The notes below the pieces were generated by a model. It ran no database searches and was not told the origin of the DNA. It was given only the letters and a program-made list of their open reading frames with translations. Below are positions 48,839 to 58,378 of a stretch of 64,000 bases of DNA, one piece after another. The stretch is taken from positions 62,001 through 126,000 of the forward strand of contig CANRJC010000003.1 of NCBI GenBank assembly GCA_947630795.1, written 5' to 3'. The stretch is from an uncultured Phascolarctobacterium sp. GTDB lineage: Bacteria > Bacillota > Negativicutes > Acidaminococcales > Acidaminococcaceae. The position numbers were made by a program, and so were the translations under genes. Position 1 is the stretch's first letter, and every line of letters begins with the position of its first letter.

Positions 48839-50131
48839 TCACAACCCGAAACGGGCGAAGATGCGATCGATGTGCCGCAGCATGGGCTGAGGATCGAAAC
48901 ATTTTTCCACTTCTTCGGCGGAGAGATATTTTTTGATGTCCGGGTCTTGCTCCACGTTGGTCTTGAAATCGGCGCCCTGCAGCCAACGGGCCATGGCGTT
49001 GCGCTGCACCCATTTGTAAGCGTCTTCTCTCAGCACGCCCTTAGAGACCAGAGCGATGAGCAGATTTTGACTGTAGATGAGGCCGCCGGTCTTGTTCATG
49101 TTGGCCAGCATGGCTTCGGGATAGACCAGCAGCTTATCGATGATGTCGGTGAATTTGCGCAGCATGTGATCCAAAGCGATGGTGGCATCGGGAAGGATGA
49201 CCCGCTCGACGGAAGAATGAGAGATGTCACGCTCGTGCCACAGAGGGACGTCTTCCAAAGCGGCGACGGCGTAGCCCCTCAGCAGCCGGGCCATGCCGCT
49301 CACCTTTTCGCAGGTGATGGGGTTGCGTTTATGGGGCATGGCAGAAGACCCTTTCTGCCCGGGAGCGAAATATTCTTCCGCTTCCCGAATATCGGTGCGC
49401 TGGAGGTTGCGGATCTCGGTAGCCATTTTGTCCAAAGAGGAGCCGATCACAGCCAAAACGGTGAGGAAATGAGCGTGACGATCCCGCTGGATGACTTGCG
49501 TGGCCAAACGGACGGGGGCGAGCCCCAGCTTTTCGCACACATATTCTTCCACGAAAGGATCTACGTTGGAGTAGGTGCCCACCGCTCCCGACAATTTGCC
49601 TACGGCCATGAAGTCGCGAGCCTGTTTTAAGCGGGCGATGTTGCGCTCCGTTTCGTCCAGCCACAGGCAGAACTTCAAACCGAAGGTCATGGGCTCGGCG
49701 TGGATGCCGTGAGTGCGGCCGATCATCACCGTGTATTTATGCTCGGCTGCCCGCCGCAACAGCACGGCGTGAAATCTATCCAAATGTTTCAGCAACAGGT
49801 CGGCGGCCTGCACCGTCATGTAGCAAAGGGCGGTGTCTTTCACGTCGCTGCTGGTCAAGCCCTTGTGGATGTATTTGGAAGCATCGCCCACATATTCGGC
49901 CACGTTGGTCAAAAAAGCGATGATGTCGTGATTGGTGACGGCTTCAATCTCTTTGATGCGCTCCAAGCGAAAGTCGGCCTTGGTCTGGATATCTTTTAAA
50001 GCGTCATCGGGGACGATGCCCAATTTATTCATGGCTTCGCAGGCTAAGATCTCCACCTTCAGCATGGTGCGAAATTCGTTTTCCAGCGTCCAAATGTTGC
50101 CCATCTCCGGATGGGTGTAGCGTTCTATCAT
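48839..50131 (-). CDS. purB: adenylosuccinate lyase
   Basis: Cleaves fumarate from adenylosuccinate and from SAICAR. It has 430 residues, the short PurB form. GRTHGIHAEPMTFGLK (about 138-153) holds the catalytic histidine region and the superfamily signature loop is GSSAMPHKRNP (about 262-272) with the general base serine. GGGAGGAAACGAA precedes the ATG. It is the first gene of a two-gene operon with its own promoter, downstream of dnaB on the same strand. The purine de novo operon itself is not in the window. Confidence 0.96.
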   Translation of the reverse strand: MIERYTHPEMGNIWTLENEFRTMLKVEILACEAMNKLGIVPDDALKDIQTKADFRLERIKEIEAVTNHDIIAFLTNVAEYVGDASKYIHKGLTSSDVKDTALCYMTVQAADLLLKHLDRFHAVLLRRAAEHKYTVMIGRTHGIHAEPMTFGLKFCLWLDETERNIARLKQARDFMAVGKLSGAVGTYSNVDPFVEEYVCEKLGLAPVRLATQVIQRDRHAHFLTVLAVIGSSLDKMATEIRNLQRTDIREAEEYFAPGQKGSSAMPHKRNPITCEKVSGMARLLRGYAVAALEDVPLWHERDISHSSVERVILPDATIALDHMLRKFTDIIDKLLVYPEAMLANMNKTGGLIYSQNLLIALVSKGVLREDAYKWVQRNAMARWLQGADFKTNVEQDPDIKKYLSAEEVEKCFDPQPMLRHIDRIFARFGL

Positions 50132-50194
50132 TTCGTTTCCTCCCGCTTTTTTGAAGGGCGCAAAGCAAAAAAAGCAAAGCTCCGCTCCTTTTCC

Positions 50195-50223
50195 ATTCTA
50201 TCATTTTCACCATGCCTGCGCAA
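50195..50223 (-). promoter_or_regulatory. promoter of purB-purA
   Basis: On the minus strand TTGCGC, a 17-nt spacer and TAGAAT, giving a 5' leader of about 60 nt. No purine riboswitch is visible in it. Confidence 0.55.
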
Positions 50224-50298
50224 GCATTACGGCTATTTTTTAGAGAGGCCCGCGAGGGCCTTTGTCTTTTTCCGAAAGAGCGAGGGCAAAAGAGGGGG

Positions 50299-50332
50299 AG
50301 CAAAAAGAAAAAGCCCCTCGTTTGCGAGGGGC
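50299..50332 (-). terminator. terminator after dnaB
   Basis: On the minus strand CCCCTCG, CAAA, CGAGGGG and then CTTTTTCTTTTTG; a textbook intrinsic terminator that ends the yybS-gdpP-rplI-dnaB transcript. Confidence 0.9.
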
Positions 50333-50342
50333 ACGGCTTTCG

Positions 50343-51707
50343 TCATTCTTTTTGTTTGGAAAAGCCGAGGAATTTTGTGTACTGCTTTTGGAAAAAGAGA
50401 TGGATGGTGTCGACGGGGCCGTTGCGATGCTTGGCGATGATCAATTCGGTGACGTTTTTGTTCTCGGTGTCGGGGTTGTAATAATCTTCCCGATAGAGAA
50501 AGGCCACGATATCCGCATCCTGCTCCAAAGAGCCGGACTCTCTGAGATCGCTCAAAAGGGGCCGCTTCACCTGCCGGCTCTCCACGCTCCTGCTCAACTG
50601 AGAAAGGGCCAGCACCGGCACGTCCAGTTCTCTGGCCAGCGCCTTCAGGGAGCGGGATATATCGGAAACTTCCTGCTGACGATTGTCGGCGGAAGGACCG
50701 GTGCGGCGGCCGCTGCCCTGCATCAGCTGCAGGTAATCCACCACGATCAGGTCCAGCCCGTGCTCGGCTTTCAAACGCCGGGCTTTGCTGCGCATCTCTA
50801 AGGCGGTGATGGCGGGGGTGTCGTCGATATAGATGCGGGCGCTGTTGAGGGCTTCGCAGGCATCCCAGAGACTATCCCAATCTTCATCTCTCAGTTCGCC
50901 GGTCCTCAGCCGTTGGGAATCCACATTGGCTTCCGAGCAGAGCATGCGGTGCACCAATTGTTCTTTGCTCATCTCCAGCGAAAAGAAAGCGACGGTGCGG
51001 GGCTGACCCTTCGTCGACTTGTGGGCCCGCAGGGCCACGTTCTCTGCGATATTCAGAGCCAGGGCCGTCTTGCCCATGGAGGGACGGGCCGCCAAAATGA
51101 TAAAGTCGGAAGGATGGAGACCGCTGGTGAGCCGATCGAGATCTTGATAACCGCTGGGCAGACCGGTGAGGCCGCCGCCGGCCTCCAGCAGATCGTTGAT
51201 CTGGGCGGGGATGTTGCGCACCAAGTCGCCCACCAAAGTGAAATCGTTGCGGCGTTTGCGGCCGGCGATCTCTAAAATGTTGGCTTCCGCCTGATCCAGC
51301 AGTTCTTCCACGTCGTCGTTTTCATCGTAGCCTTTGGCGGCGATGGCGGTGGCCGTGCGTATCAGCTGGCGCAGCACCGATTTTTTCTGTACGATGTCGG
51401 CGTGAAATCTCACGTTGGCGGCGGTGGGCACGGAGTTGGCCAGGCCGGTCAGGTAGGCGATGCCGCCGATGTCTTCCAGCCGACCGTTTTCCCGCAGGGC
51501 GTCGGTGACCGTGATCAGGTCCACTGCCTTATTTTTGTCGTACAGTTCCATCATGGCGGCAAAAATAAGTTTGTGGGCTTCACGATAAAAATCGTCGGCG
51601 GTCAAACACTCCCCGGCCTGGGCGATGGCTTCTTTATCCAGAAACATGGCCCCCAGGACCGATTGTTCCGCTTCTATGTTTTGAGGCGGTAAACGCTGCT
51701 GGTCCAT
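50343..51707 (-). CDS. dnaB: replicative DNA helicase
   Basis: Hexameric 5'-3' helicase at the replication fork. It has 454 residues: an N-terminal domain (about 5-110, PPQNIEAEQSVLGAMFLD), a linker helix and the RecA-like motor with Walker A ARPSMGKTALALN (about 208-220), Walker B LIVVDYLQLM (about 315-324) and an arginine-finger region (DLRESGSLEQDADIVAFLYR, about 388-407). There is no intein. It starts 1 bp after rplI, and the order yybS-gdpP-rplI-dnaB is the Bacillus order. Confidence 0.97.
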   Translation of the reverse strand: MDQQRLPPQNIEAEQSVLGAMFLDKEAIAQAGECLTADDFYREAHKLIFAAMMELYDKNKAVDLITVTDALRENGRLEDIGGIAYLTGLANSVPTAANVRFHADIVQKKSVLRQLIRTATAIAAKGYDENDDVEELLDQAEANILEIAGRKRRNDFTLVGDLVRNIPAQINDLLEAGGGLTGLPSGYQDLDRLTSGLHPSDFIILAARPSMGKTALALNIAENVALRAHKSTKGQPRTVAFFSLEMSKEQLVHRMLCSEANVDSQRLRTGELRDEDWDSLWDACEALNSARIYIDDTPAITALEMRSKARRLKAEHGLDLIVVDYLQLMQGSGRRTGPSADNRQQEVSDISRSLKALARELDVPVLALSQLSRSVESRQVKRPLLSDLRESGSLEQDADIVAFLYREDYYNPDTENKNVTELIIAKHRNGPVDTIHLFFQKQYTKFLGFSKQKE

Positions 51708-51708
51708 T

Positions 51709-52155
51709 TCATTCTCCGCTGACTTTTACGATGAAGGTCGCCGTCACGTCCTTGTGCAATTTGGCCACGGCGGTATAAGTGCCGGGGGCTTTGATCTGCT
51801 CTTTCAATTCTACTTTGCGCCGGTCTACGGAAAGACCGGTCTGTTTGTTCAAAGCATCGGCCACGTCTTTGGAAGTGACGGAGCCGAACATCTTGCCGCC
51901 TTCGCCCAGCCGCACTTTAAGATCGACGACGATCTTTTCCAACTGAGCGCCCAGCACTGTGGCTTCGTCTTTGGCCTGAGCGGCGCGATGAGCGGCGGTA
52001 GCCTGATCTTTTTTGGCTTGGTTCACATTGGCGGCGGAGGCCTCTTTGGCCAATTTGCGGGGCAAAAGGTAATTGCGGCAGAAACCCTCGGCCGCGTCGA
52101 CTATCTCACCCTTCTTGCCCAGGTTCACTACGTCTTGCAACAGGATCACTTTCAT
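51709..52155 (-). CDS. rplI: 50S ribosomal protein L9
   Basis: Large-subunit protein that binds 23S rRNA through its N-terminal domain. It has 148 residues. The signature GKKGEIVDAAEGFCRNYLLPR (about 13-33) is intact apart from the usual V for D/E variation, followed by the long connecting helix and C-terminal domain. The ATG at 52155 is favoured over a GTG nine bases earlier because AGAGGAGAG lies at the right distance. Its first 50 bp overlap the 3' end of gdpP, an unusually long overlap for this pair. Confidence 0.95.
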   Translation of the reverse strand: MKVILLQDVVNLGKKGEIVDAAEGFCRNYLLPRKLAKEASAANVNQAKKDQATAAHRAAQAKDEATVLGAQLEKIVVDLKVRLGEGGKMFGSVTSKDVADALNKQTGLSVDRRKVELKEQIKAPGTYTAVAKLHKDVTATFIVKVSGE

Positions 52156-54202
52156 TATTTTCACTCTCCTCTGATTGTTTTTGCACTAAAGATACCAGGA
52201 TGGGTTCCACATCCCAGGCCCGTTTGTTTTCCAACTGACCGCCGGCCACGGTCTGATGGCCGCCGCCTCCCAGCGCTTCCATCACCAGCTGCACGTTGAT
52301 GCTGCCGTCGCTGCGGGCGCTGATGCCCAAGTTGCCGTTGGTGTATTCCACGATGGTGAAGCCGCAGGAGATGCCCTCGATGGTGATGAGGGTGTCGGCC
52401 ACCTGGGCGGCCAAAACGCCGGCGGCGGGATCGGGCACGGCCTCGGGGTAAACGCAGATGGCCATGCCGGGGATGGGGCTGGTGGCCCGCGCCAAGATCT
52501 GCGCCCTTTCCAAGATCGACTGCATATCGTCTTTGAACATGCTCCGCACTAAATTGGGATCGGCGCCGCTGCGGCGCAAAAGAGCGGCAGCTTCGAAGGT
52601 GCGTTCGCCCACCTGCACGGAAAAACTTTTGGTGTCCAGCACGATGCCGGCATAAAGGGCAGTGGCCTCGGCGGGGCTGAACTCCAATTTATCGTCGAAA
52701 TAGCCGGTGAGCTCCGTCACCAGTTCGCTGGTGGAAGAGCTGGAAGGCTCAAGATAAAGCAGCTCGTGTTTGGCGATGAGGTCTTCGGCCCGGCGATGAT
52801 GATCGATGATGATGCGCTGCGGGATGCGCTCCAACACTTCTTGGCTGGCACAGAGAGAAGCGCGGTGATGATCCACCAGCACCAAGAGGCTCTTGGGTGT
52901 GATGTGAGGCAGCGCCGCTTTTTCTTCCAGCATGATATCGGTGTAGGAGGTGCTTTCTTTAAAGAGGCTGTCGCCGTCGGAGCCGGAGGCTCGGGCCACC
53001 TTTTTGAAAGAAGCGTTGGGACCGCTGATGACGATGTAAGTTTCTTTGCCCAAAGACAGAGCCAGCTTGGCCATGCCGATGGCGCTGCCGATGGCGTCGA
53101 AATCTTCGTCTTTATGGCCCATGACGAAAACATTTTCCGCCTGACGCAAAAGTTCTCTGATGGTCTGGGCAACGGTGCGGGCCCTCACCCGGGTGAAGGT
53201 GGAGCCTACGGCCTTGGTGCCGCCGAAATAAAGAGTGGTCTTGTCCTTGATGACCACGGCCTGATCGCCGCCTCTGCCCTTGGCTGCCGTGAGAGCTTTG
53301 TTGGCATTCATCCGCAGTTCTTCGAAGGTCACTCCTTCCGTGGCCACACCGATGCTGAGAGTGGGAGCTATCTTATTCCCGCAGCGGATCTCCCGCACCT
53401 GATCCAAAATGGAGAATTTGTCTTGGATGAGGTCCAGCACTGCGGCCCGGTTGAAACCGATGAGACAATTTTCTTTGTTCATGCGGCAGAGGAAGCCGTG
53501 CTGCCGGTCGACCCAGCCGGTGAGGGCTTCGTTCACTTCGCCGGTGAGATTGGCGACGGCGGCCTCGCTGAGGCCCCGGGCTACGTCGTCATAATTGTCG
53601 AAATTGGCGTAGGCCAGGCAGAGCCTTTCGTTGTCGTAGCGCTGCTTCAAAAGCTCCAGCTCCGTAACGTCCGTCAAATAGATGATGAGGCCGCTGATGT
53701 TGCCCCGGGCCTGATTGACGGAACGCTCTTGGGTCTGCACCCGAAAGTGAGAGAGCCTGAAGTAGCGGTCGTCCATGGTGATGAGCCGCTCGCCGTCTCG
53801 AAGCAGCATCATGTTGAAAGAATTTTCTTCCAAAGGCAGGACTTCTTCCGGCAATTTTCCTTCCAATTTCGTTTTGCCCACCCACTCGGCGAAGAGGGGG
53901 TTGCGCCATTGCAGCCTGCCGTCTTTGGAGAAGACCGCTATGCCTATGTTCATTTTGCGGACGGCGAAATAATTGCTCCGCTCGATGTTGCGGATGATGT
54001 TGTCCAAATAACCGGAGAAGCTCAGCTCCTGACTGGCGGTGCTGCGGCGGGCGAAGTAAAAGGTGAGGCCCAAGATGACCAGGGCCGGGGGGATCAAAAA
54101 GGGCTCCAGATAGCACGCCACCAGAGCGAAAAGAATCAGCAGCGCCAAATAAACGGTGCTGTCCACGCGAGGATCGGGTTTGTGATAGAACTTGATAGCC
54201 AT
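52106..54202 (-). CDS. gdpP: GdpP-type cyclic-di-AMP phosphodiesterase
   Basis: Membrane-bound hydrolase of c-di-AMP to pApA, controlling K+ and osmotic balance. It has 698 residues: two N-terminal helices (about 17-50), a PAS-like domain (about 80-150), a degenerate GGDEF domain (about 170-305) and DHH/DHHA1 (about 335-680). The DHH motifs are HKDEDFDAIGSAIG (about 361-374), VDHHRASL and the DHHA1 GGGGHQTVAGGQ (about 658-669). The C-terminus is extended with acidic residues (EESENNESDPVARRSEP) and overlaps rplI by 50 bp. It is adjacent to yybS, as in Bacillus. Confidence 0.94.
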   Translation of the reverse strand: MAIKFYHKPDPRVDSTVYLALLILFALVACYLEPFLIPPALVILGLTFYFARRSTASQELSFSGYLDNIIRNIERSNYFAVRKMNIGIAVFSKDGRLQWRNPLFAEWVGKTKLEGKLPEEVLPLEENSFNMMLLRDGERLITMDDRYFRLSHFRVQTQERSVNQARGNISGLIIYLTDVTELELLKQRYDNERLCLAYANFDNYDDVARGLSEAAVANLTGEVNEALTGWVDRQHGFLCRMNKENCLIGFNRAAVLDLIQDKFSILDQVREIRCGNKIAPTLSIGVATEGVTFEELRMNANKALTAAKGRGGDQAVVIKDKTTLYFGGTKAVGSTFTRVRARTVAQTIRELLRQAENVFVMGHKDEDFDAIGSAIGMAKLALSLGKETYIVISGPNASFKKVARASGSDGDSLFKESTSYTDIMLEEKAALPHITPKSLLVLVDHHRASLCASQEVLERIPQRIIIDHHRRAEDLIAKHELLYLEPSSSSTSELVTELTGYFDDKLEFSPAEATALYAGIVLDTKSFSVQVGERTFEAAALLRRSGADPNLVRSMFKDDMQSILERAQILARATSPIPGMAICVYPEAVPDPAAGVLAAQVADTLITIEGISCGFTIVEYTNGNLGISARSDGSINVQLVMEALGGGGHQTVAGGQLENKRAWDVEPILVSLVQKQSEESENNESDPVARRSEPGQEG

Positions 54203-54243
54203 GGCACACCTCTTGCCGAAGCGATGAGAAAATTTTTGCGGCC

Positions 54244-55203
54244 TTACTTTTTACGGTGCCGCAATTTGCGAAAGTCCGCCACCATGTCGAAGGCGCCCAC
54301 ATAGATCATCAGCTGTCCCAAAAGGGGGACGAAGAGCACGAGAGCGGTGCCCACATTGGCCCACCAAGTGGGCTTGCCTTTGGTCTGGCAGTACCAGTAG
54401 AGCAGCACGACGGCCTGAAAGAGGAGGAGGAAACTGGTCAAGGTCTGCACGTTCACGGCGATGAGATAGGGCCAGCCCTGCTGCTGCCCCGTCTGATAAA
54501 AATAGGTGACGGCGAAAAGAGAAAGGACGAAGGGATAGAGGACCCAAGCGGGCACCGTCAGTTCTCTGAAAGGAGGAAAGGGGGGAAAACTGTCGCCCAG
54601 CTTCACCATGATGGCTTTGGCGGCCTGATAGTTGATGAAGGCAAAGCAAGGAGCGCTGAGCAAAAAGGCGGCGGGCATGATGATGCGCATCAATTTCAGC
54701 ATGTTCCTGTAATCGTTGAGGGAAGCGGCCAGTTGTTCGGAAGAAAAGTTATGAGAGCGGTAGAAGTCTTCCACGTAGCCGAGGCTCTCGTTGAAAGAGG
54801 CGAAGATGGTCTCTACGGGATCGATGCCCAGCACCCAAAAGCAAAGGAGGATATTGATGACGAAGGCCAAGCCGGCGCCGATAGAGCCGAAGAACATCAG
54901 CCTGAGCGGCGGCAGGTGGCGGCGCATGCATTCGCCTAAAATGATGCCCATGACGCCGAAGATGGCGCAGAGAAAGAAAGCCTGGACGGGGCTGATGACG
55001 GCGGCGATGATGACGGAGGCCACCAAAAGGGACATGATGCTGTATTTGAGACCGTGGCGGCAGCCGCACACCACGATGGGCAGGGGCCAGACGAAATTGA
55101 GCAGCGTGCCCAGCACGGGGACGTAGACGCCGATGAGAGACATGACCACGGCGACGGCGGCGAGGATGCCGGCCTCCACCATGGCAGAAGTCGTTCGCAA
55201 CAA
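54244..55203 (-). CDS. yybS: YybS-like membrane protein (DUF2232)
   Basis: A 319-residue integral membrane protein of unknown function with about eight hydrophobic segments: the first at about 8-30, the last at about 280-300. The start is read as TTG at 55203 because AAGGAGGG lies 6 nt upstream of it. An in-frame GTG 21 bases earlier would place the ribosome site inside the gene. It is the first gene of the yybS-gdpP-rplI-dnaB set and its promoter is identified just upstream. DUF2232 proteins have been linked to c-di-AMP signalling only by their neighbour gdpP. Confidence 0.83.
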   Translation of the reverse strand: MLRTTSAMVEAGILAAVAVVMSLIGVYVPVLGTLLNFVWPLPIVVCGCRHGLKYSIMSLLVASVIIAAVISPVQAFFLCAIFGVMGIILGECMRRHLPPLRLMFFGSIGAGLAFVINILLCFWVLGIDPVETIFASFNESLGYVEDFYRSHNFSSEQLAASLNDYRNMLKLMRIIMPAAFLLSAPCFAFINYQAAKAIMVKLGDSFPPFPPFRELTVPAWVLYPFVLSLFAVTYFYQTGQQQGWPYLIAVNVQTLTSFLLLFQAVVLLYWYCQTKGKPTWWANVGTALVLFVPLLGQLMIYVGAFDMVADFRKLRHRKK

Positions 55204-55236
55204 AGAGAGCCCTCCTTCAGACACTTTTGTTCCTCT

Positions 55237-55265
55237 ATTTTACACTAAGCGCGGTGAAAAAGCAA
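55237..55265 (-). promoter_or_regulatory. promoter of the yybS-gdpP-rplI-dnaB operon
   Basis: On the minus strand TTGCTT, a 17-nt spacer and TAAAAT, about 34 bp before the TTG start of yybS. Confidence 0.6.
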
Positions 55266-55453
55266 AGGGCAGCGCGCAAGACCGCCTTCGCAGAAAGAGG
55301 CGGGAGCCGCGGCGCGACTCGTTCGGAAAATTTACGAAAAAATTTTTTCTCGTGCATTTTAAGAAAAGACGGAAGCTGCGTGAGGGCAGGGCGAAAAATT
55401 TTTCTTTTTTCAAAATGCCGGCGGTGCAAAAGCCGGCGTCCTTAAGAAATATG

Positions 55454-55482
55454 TTTACAAAATGAGCGCAAAACACTAAAAT
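55454..55482 (+). promoter_or_regulatory. promoter of the ABC importer operon
   Basis: TTTACA, a 17-nt spacer and TAAAAT, giving a leader of about 60 nt. No T-box or riboswitch can fit there. The 55266-55453 stretch is purine-rich and holds no gene I can support. Confidence 0.6.
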
Positions 55483-55549
55483 ATAAGTATATATCTTTAC
55501 AGCCCAAGTCAAAAAGATCATTTGTAAAACGGAAGGACGGTAGTGAAAA

Positions 55550-56566
55550 ATGTTATTCTCAAACAAAAACATCCTTAAAGGCGGCCTCGCTCTCATGACG
55601 GCGGCCTTGATCGCCGGCTTGGCCGGCTGCGGCGGTTCCGACAAAAAGGCCGAACAGCCGAAGGCAGAGCTGAAGAAGGTAGGCATCGTGCAATTGGTAG
55701 AGCACGAGGCTTTGGATGCGGCCTGCAAAGGTTTCATCGACGGCTTGGCCAAAAACGGTTTCGTCGAGGGCAAGAACGTGACCTTCGATAAGCACAATGC
55801 TCAGGCCGATCAGTCCAATCTGCAGAACATCGCTCATCGTTTCGTGAACAACAAGGCAGATCTTATCTGCGCCATCGCCACGCCCGCGGCGCAAACGGTG
55901 GCCAATGCCACTTCTGATATCCCCATCGTGGCCACGGCCGTTACCGATTATAAAGCGGCAAAATTGGTGAAAGATGCGGCCAAGCCCGGCACCAACGTGA
56001 CCGGCACCACCGACATGAATCCCGTAGCGGATCAGCTGGAGCTGCTCACCCAGATCGTGCCCAAAGCAAAGACCGTGGGCGCCGTCTACTGCTCCAGCGA
56101 AGTTAATTCTCAGCTGCAGGTGGACATTTTGAAGGCCGCCGCCGCTAAGAAAAACATCGCAGTGAAAGAAGCCACTGTCTCCACCGTCAACGACATCCAG
56201 CAGGCGGTGCGCAGCCTGATCGGTCAGGTGGACGCTATCTACGTGCCTACGGACAATGTGCTGGCTTCCGCCATGCCCACCCTTTCCATCGTCACCCGGG
56301 AAGCAAAATTGCCGGTGATCTGCGGCGAGGGCAACATGGTCAAAGCCGGCGGCTTGGCCAGCCTCGGCATCGACTACTACAAGCTGGGCCTGCAGACCGG
56401 CGAGATGGGCGCTGCCATTTTGGCAGGAAAGGCTAAACCCGCCGAGATGCCCATCCAAGCCCAGAAAGAATTCCAGATCATCGTCAACCTGAAAGAAGCC
56501 GAGCTCATCGGCGTGAAGATCCCCGAGGCGCTGACCAAGGCAGAGGGCGCTGTGTTGATAAAATAG
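55550..56566 (+). CDS. ABC importer substrate-binding lipoprotein (TrpX/PF04392 family)
   Basis: A 338-residue extracytoplasmic receptor. The signal peptide ends in the lipobox LAGC (24-27), so C27 would be lipidated. The mature part is a two-lobe type I binding fold (ABC_sub_bind): KKVGIVQLVEHEALDAACKG (about 41-60), NADLIC-like ADLICAIATPAAQTVAN and GDMGAAIL-like TGEMGAAILAG (about 283-293). Family members adjoin permease and ATPase genes in the same order as here, and some are linked to tryptophan or other aromatic uptake by T-box control. No such control is visible, so the ligand is open. Confidence 0.88.
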   Translation: MLFSNKNILKGGLALMTAALIAGLAGCGGSDKKAEQPKAELKKVGIVQLVEHEALDAACKGFIDGLAKNGFVEGKNVTFDKHNAQADQSNLQNIAHRFVNNKADLICAIATPAAQTVANATSDIPIVATAVTDYKAAKLVKDAAKPGTNVTGTTDMNPVADQLELLTQIVPKAKTVGAVYCSSEVNSQLQVDILKAAAAKKNIAVKEATVSTVNDIQQAVRSLIGQVDAIYVPTDNVLASAMPTLSIVTREAKLPVICGEGNMVKAGGLASLGIDYYKLGLQTGEMGAAILAGKAKPAEMPIQAQKEFQIIVNLKEAELIGVKIPEALTKAEGAVLIK

Positions 56567-56597
56567 AGCGCACCGGCGCGAGAGGAAATTTGAACGT

Positions 56598-57482
56598 ATG
56601 ATCAGTGTGTTGGTGCCTACCGTCGCACAGGGGCTTTTGTGGGCGGTCTTGGCCTTGGGAGTGTACATAACTTTTCGGGTCCTGGATATCGCAGACTTGA
56701 CCGTGGAGGGGAGCTTCCCTCTGGGAGCGGCGGTGGCCGCCGCTCTCTTGTCTTGCGGTCACGGCCCGCTGCTTTCTTTTGCCGCGGCGGCTCTCGCAGG
56801 TATGCTGGCGGGAGTGGCTACGGGTCTTTTGCATACCAAGATGAAGATACCGGCCCTTTTGGCGGGCATCCTTACCATGATAGCCCTCTACTCGGTGAAC
56901 CTGCGGGTTATGGGGAAGGCCAACCTTTCCCTTTTGGGGACCGACACCACCTTCACCATCGTGAGGAAAATGCTGGGCCTGGATATGGCTCAGACCACGC
57001 TGGCCGTGGGGCTGGCCGTGGTGGCCCTGCTCTGCGCCGTCACCTATTGGTTCTTCGGCACGGAGATAGGAGCCGCCATCCGCGCCACCGGTTTCAATCA
57101 GCAAATGATCAGAGCTCAGGGCGTCAACACCGACGTGACCGTCATTTTGGGCCTGCTCATCTCCAATGCGCTGGTGGCTCTTTCGGGCGCCCTGGTCGCG
57201 CAAAGCAACGGCTTCGCCGACGTGGGCATGGGCACGGGCACCATCGTTATCGGCTTGGCCAGCGTCATCATCGGCGAGGTGCTCTTCGGCACCCGCTCTT
57301 TTTGGAACAGTTTATTGTCGGTAGTGCTGGGCAGCGTGGTCTATCGTCTGGTCATCGCTTTCGTGCTGTATCTGGGCATGCCCCCCAACGATCTGAAACT
57401 TTTCACCTCCATTCTGGTGGCCGTGGCTTTGGCTCTGCCTCTTTTGAAAGAGAAGGCCGGCCTGGGCAAGAGGAGGCGCTGA
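56598..57482 (+). CDS. ABC importer permease (BPD_transp_2 family)
   Basis: A 294-residue membrane protein with about eight helices, of the branched-chain/ribose-type permease family found with PF04392 receptors. FRVLDIADLTVEGSFPLGAAV (about 28-48) and the central cytoplasmic loop GAAIRATGFNQQMIRAQGVNTD (about 157-178), which contacts the ATPase, are recognisable. It lies between receptor and ATPase, with only a single base separating it from the ATPase gene. The start ATG has GAGAGGAAAT upstream. Confidence 0.9.
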   Translation: MISVLVPTVAQGLLWAVLALGVYITFRVLDIADLTVEGSFPLGAAVAAALLSCGHGPLLSFAAAALAGMLAGVATGLLHTKMKIPALLAGILTMIALYSVNLRVMGKANLSLLGTDTTFTIVRKMLGLDMAQTTLAVGLAVVALLCAVTYWFFGTEIGAAIRATGFNQQMIRAQGVNTDVTVILGLLISNALVALSGALVAQSNGFADVGMGTGTIVIGLASVIIGEVLFGTRSFWNSLLSVVLGSVVYRLVIAFVLYLGMPPNDLKLFTSILVAVALALPLLKEKAGLGKRRR

Positions 57483-57483
57483 T

Positions 57484-58278
57484 ATGTTACGGGCGGAAAA
57501 GATCTGCAAAACTTTTTTCCCGGGCACCATCAACGAAAAGAGAGCTCTTACGGACCTCTCTCTTCATTTGCTGCCGGGAGATTTCGTTACGGTCATCGGC
57601 GGCAACGGGGCCGGTAAATCGACCCTGCTCAATGCGGTGGCCGGGGTGTGGCCGGTGGACAGCGGCAGGATCGTCATCGACGGCACAGACATCACCAAAG
57701 AGCCGGAGCACAAAAGGGCCCGCTACATCGGCCGCGTCTTTCAAGACCCCATGCTGGGCACGGCGGCCGGCATGATGATCGAAGAAAATTTGGCCATAGC
57801 CAGCCGCCGAGGGCAGCAGCCCGGCCTGCGCTGGAGCAGCAGCGAAGCTCAGCGGGAATATTTTCACGGTCTTCTGAAAGAACTGCACCTGGGCCTGGAA
57901 GAAAGGATGACGGCGAAGGTGGGGCTTTTGAGCGGCGGTCAGCGCCAGGCCCTCACCCTTTTGATGGCCACCATCAAAAAACCGAAGCTGCTGCTTTTGG
58001 ACGAGCACACGGCGGCTTTGGACCCCAAGACGGCGGACAAGGTGCTGGACCTCACGAGAGAGATCGTGGAAAAAGACAAGCTCACCACTTTGATGGTCAC
58101 CCACAACATGAGGGACGCTCTGCGTTTGGGCAACCGCCTGATCATGCTCCACAACGGCCGCATCATCATCGATGTGGGCGGAGAAGAAAAGAAGCACTTG
58201 GGCATCCCCGATCTTTTGGCCATGTTCGAAAAGGCCAGCGGCGATGTTTTGGACAGCGACCGTCTGCTCCTCGGGTAA
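57484..58278 (+). CDS. ABC importer ATP-binding protein
   Basis: The 264-residue nucleotide-binding subunit. Walker A GGNGAGKSTLL (about 40-50), signature LLSGGQRQALTLLMA (about 149-163) and Walker B LLLLDEHTAALDP (about 169-181; DEHTAALD instead of DEPTAALD is typical for this importer family). The switch histidine is in MVTHNMRDA (about 204-212). It completes the three-gene importer. About 100 bp of A-rich sequence separate it from the next small gene. Confidence 0.92.
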   Translation: MLRAEKICKTFFPGTINEKRALTDLSLHLLPGDFVTVIGGNGAGKSTLLNAVAGVWPVDSGRIVIDGTDITKEPEHKRARYIGRVFQDPMLGTAAGMMIEENLAIASRRGQQPGLRWSSSEAQREYFHGLLKELHLGLEERMTAKVGLLSGGQRQALTLLMATIKKPKLLLLDEHTAALDPKTADKVLDLTREIVEKDKLTTLMVTHNMRDALRLGNRLIMLHNGRIIIDVGGEEKKHLGIPDLLAMFEKASGDVLDSDRLLLG

Positions 58279-58378
58279 ACGGGCAAAAGCGGCAAAGAAA
58301 GATCTTCTCGCGTATATTTTGAGCGAAGGCTCTTTTTAAAAAGCAGCGGAGCCGGCGAGGGGGAAGGTGAGCCGCGAC

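Noticed and set aside
50246-50270. AGGCCC/GGGCCT hairpin followed by T-rich sequence on the plus strand
   Set aside because: No plus-strand gene ends there; the surrounding genes are on the minus strand and the T tract is on the wrong side for them.
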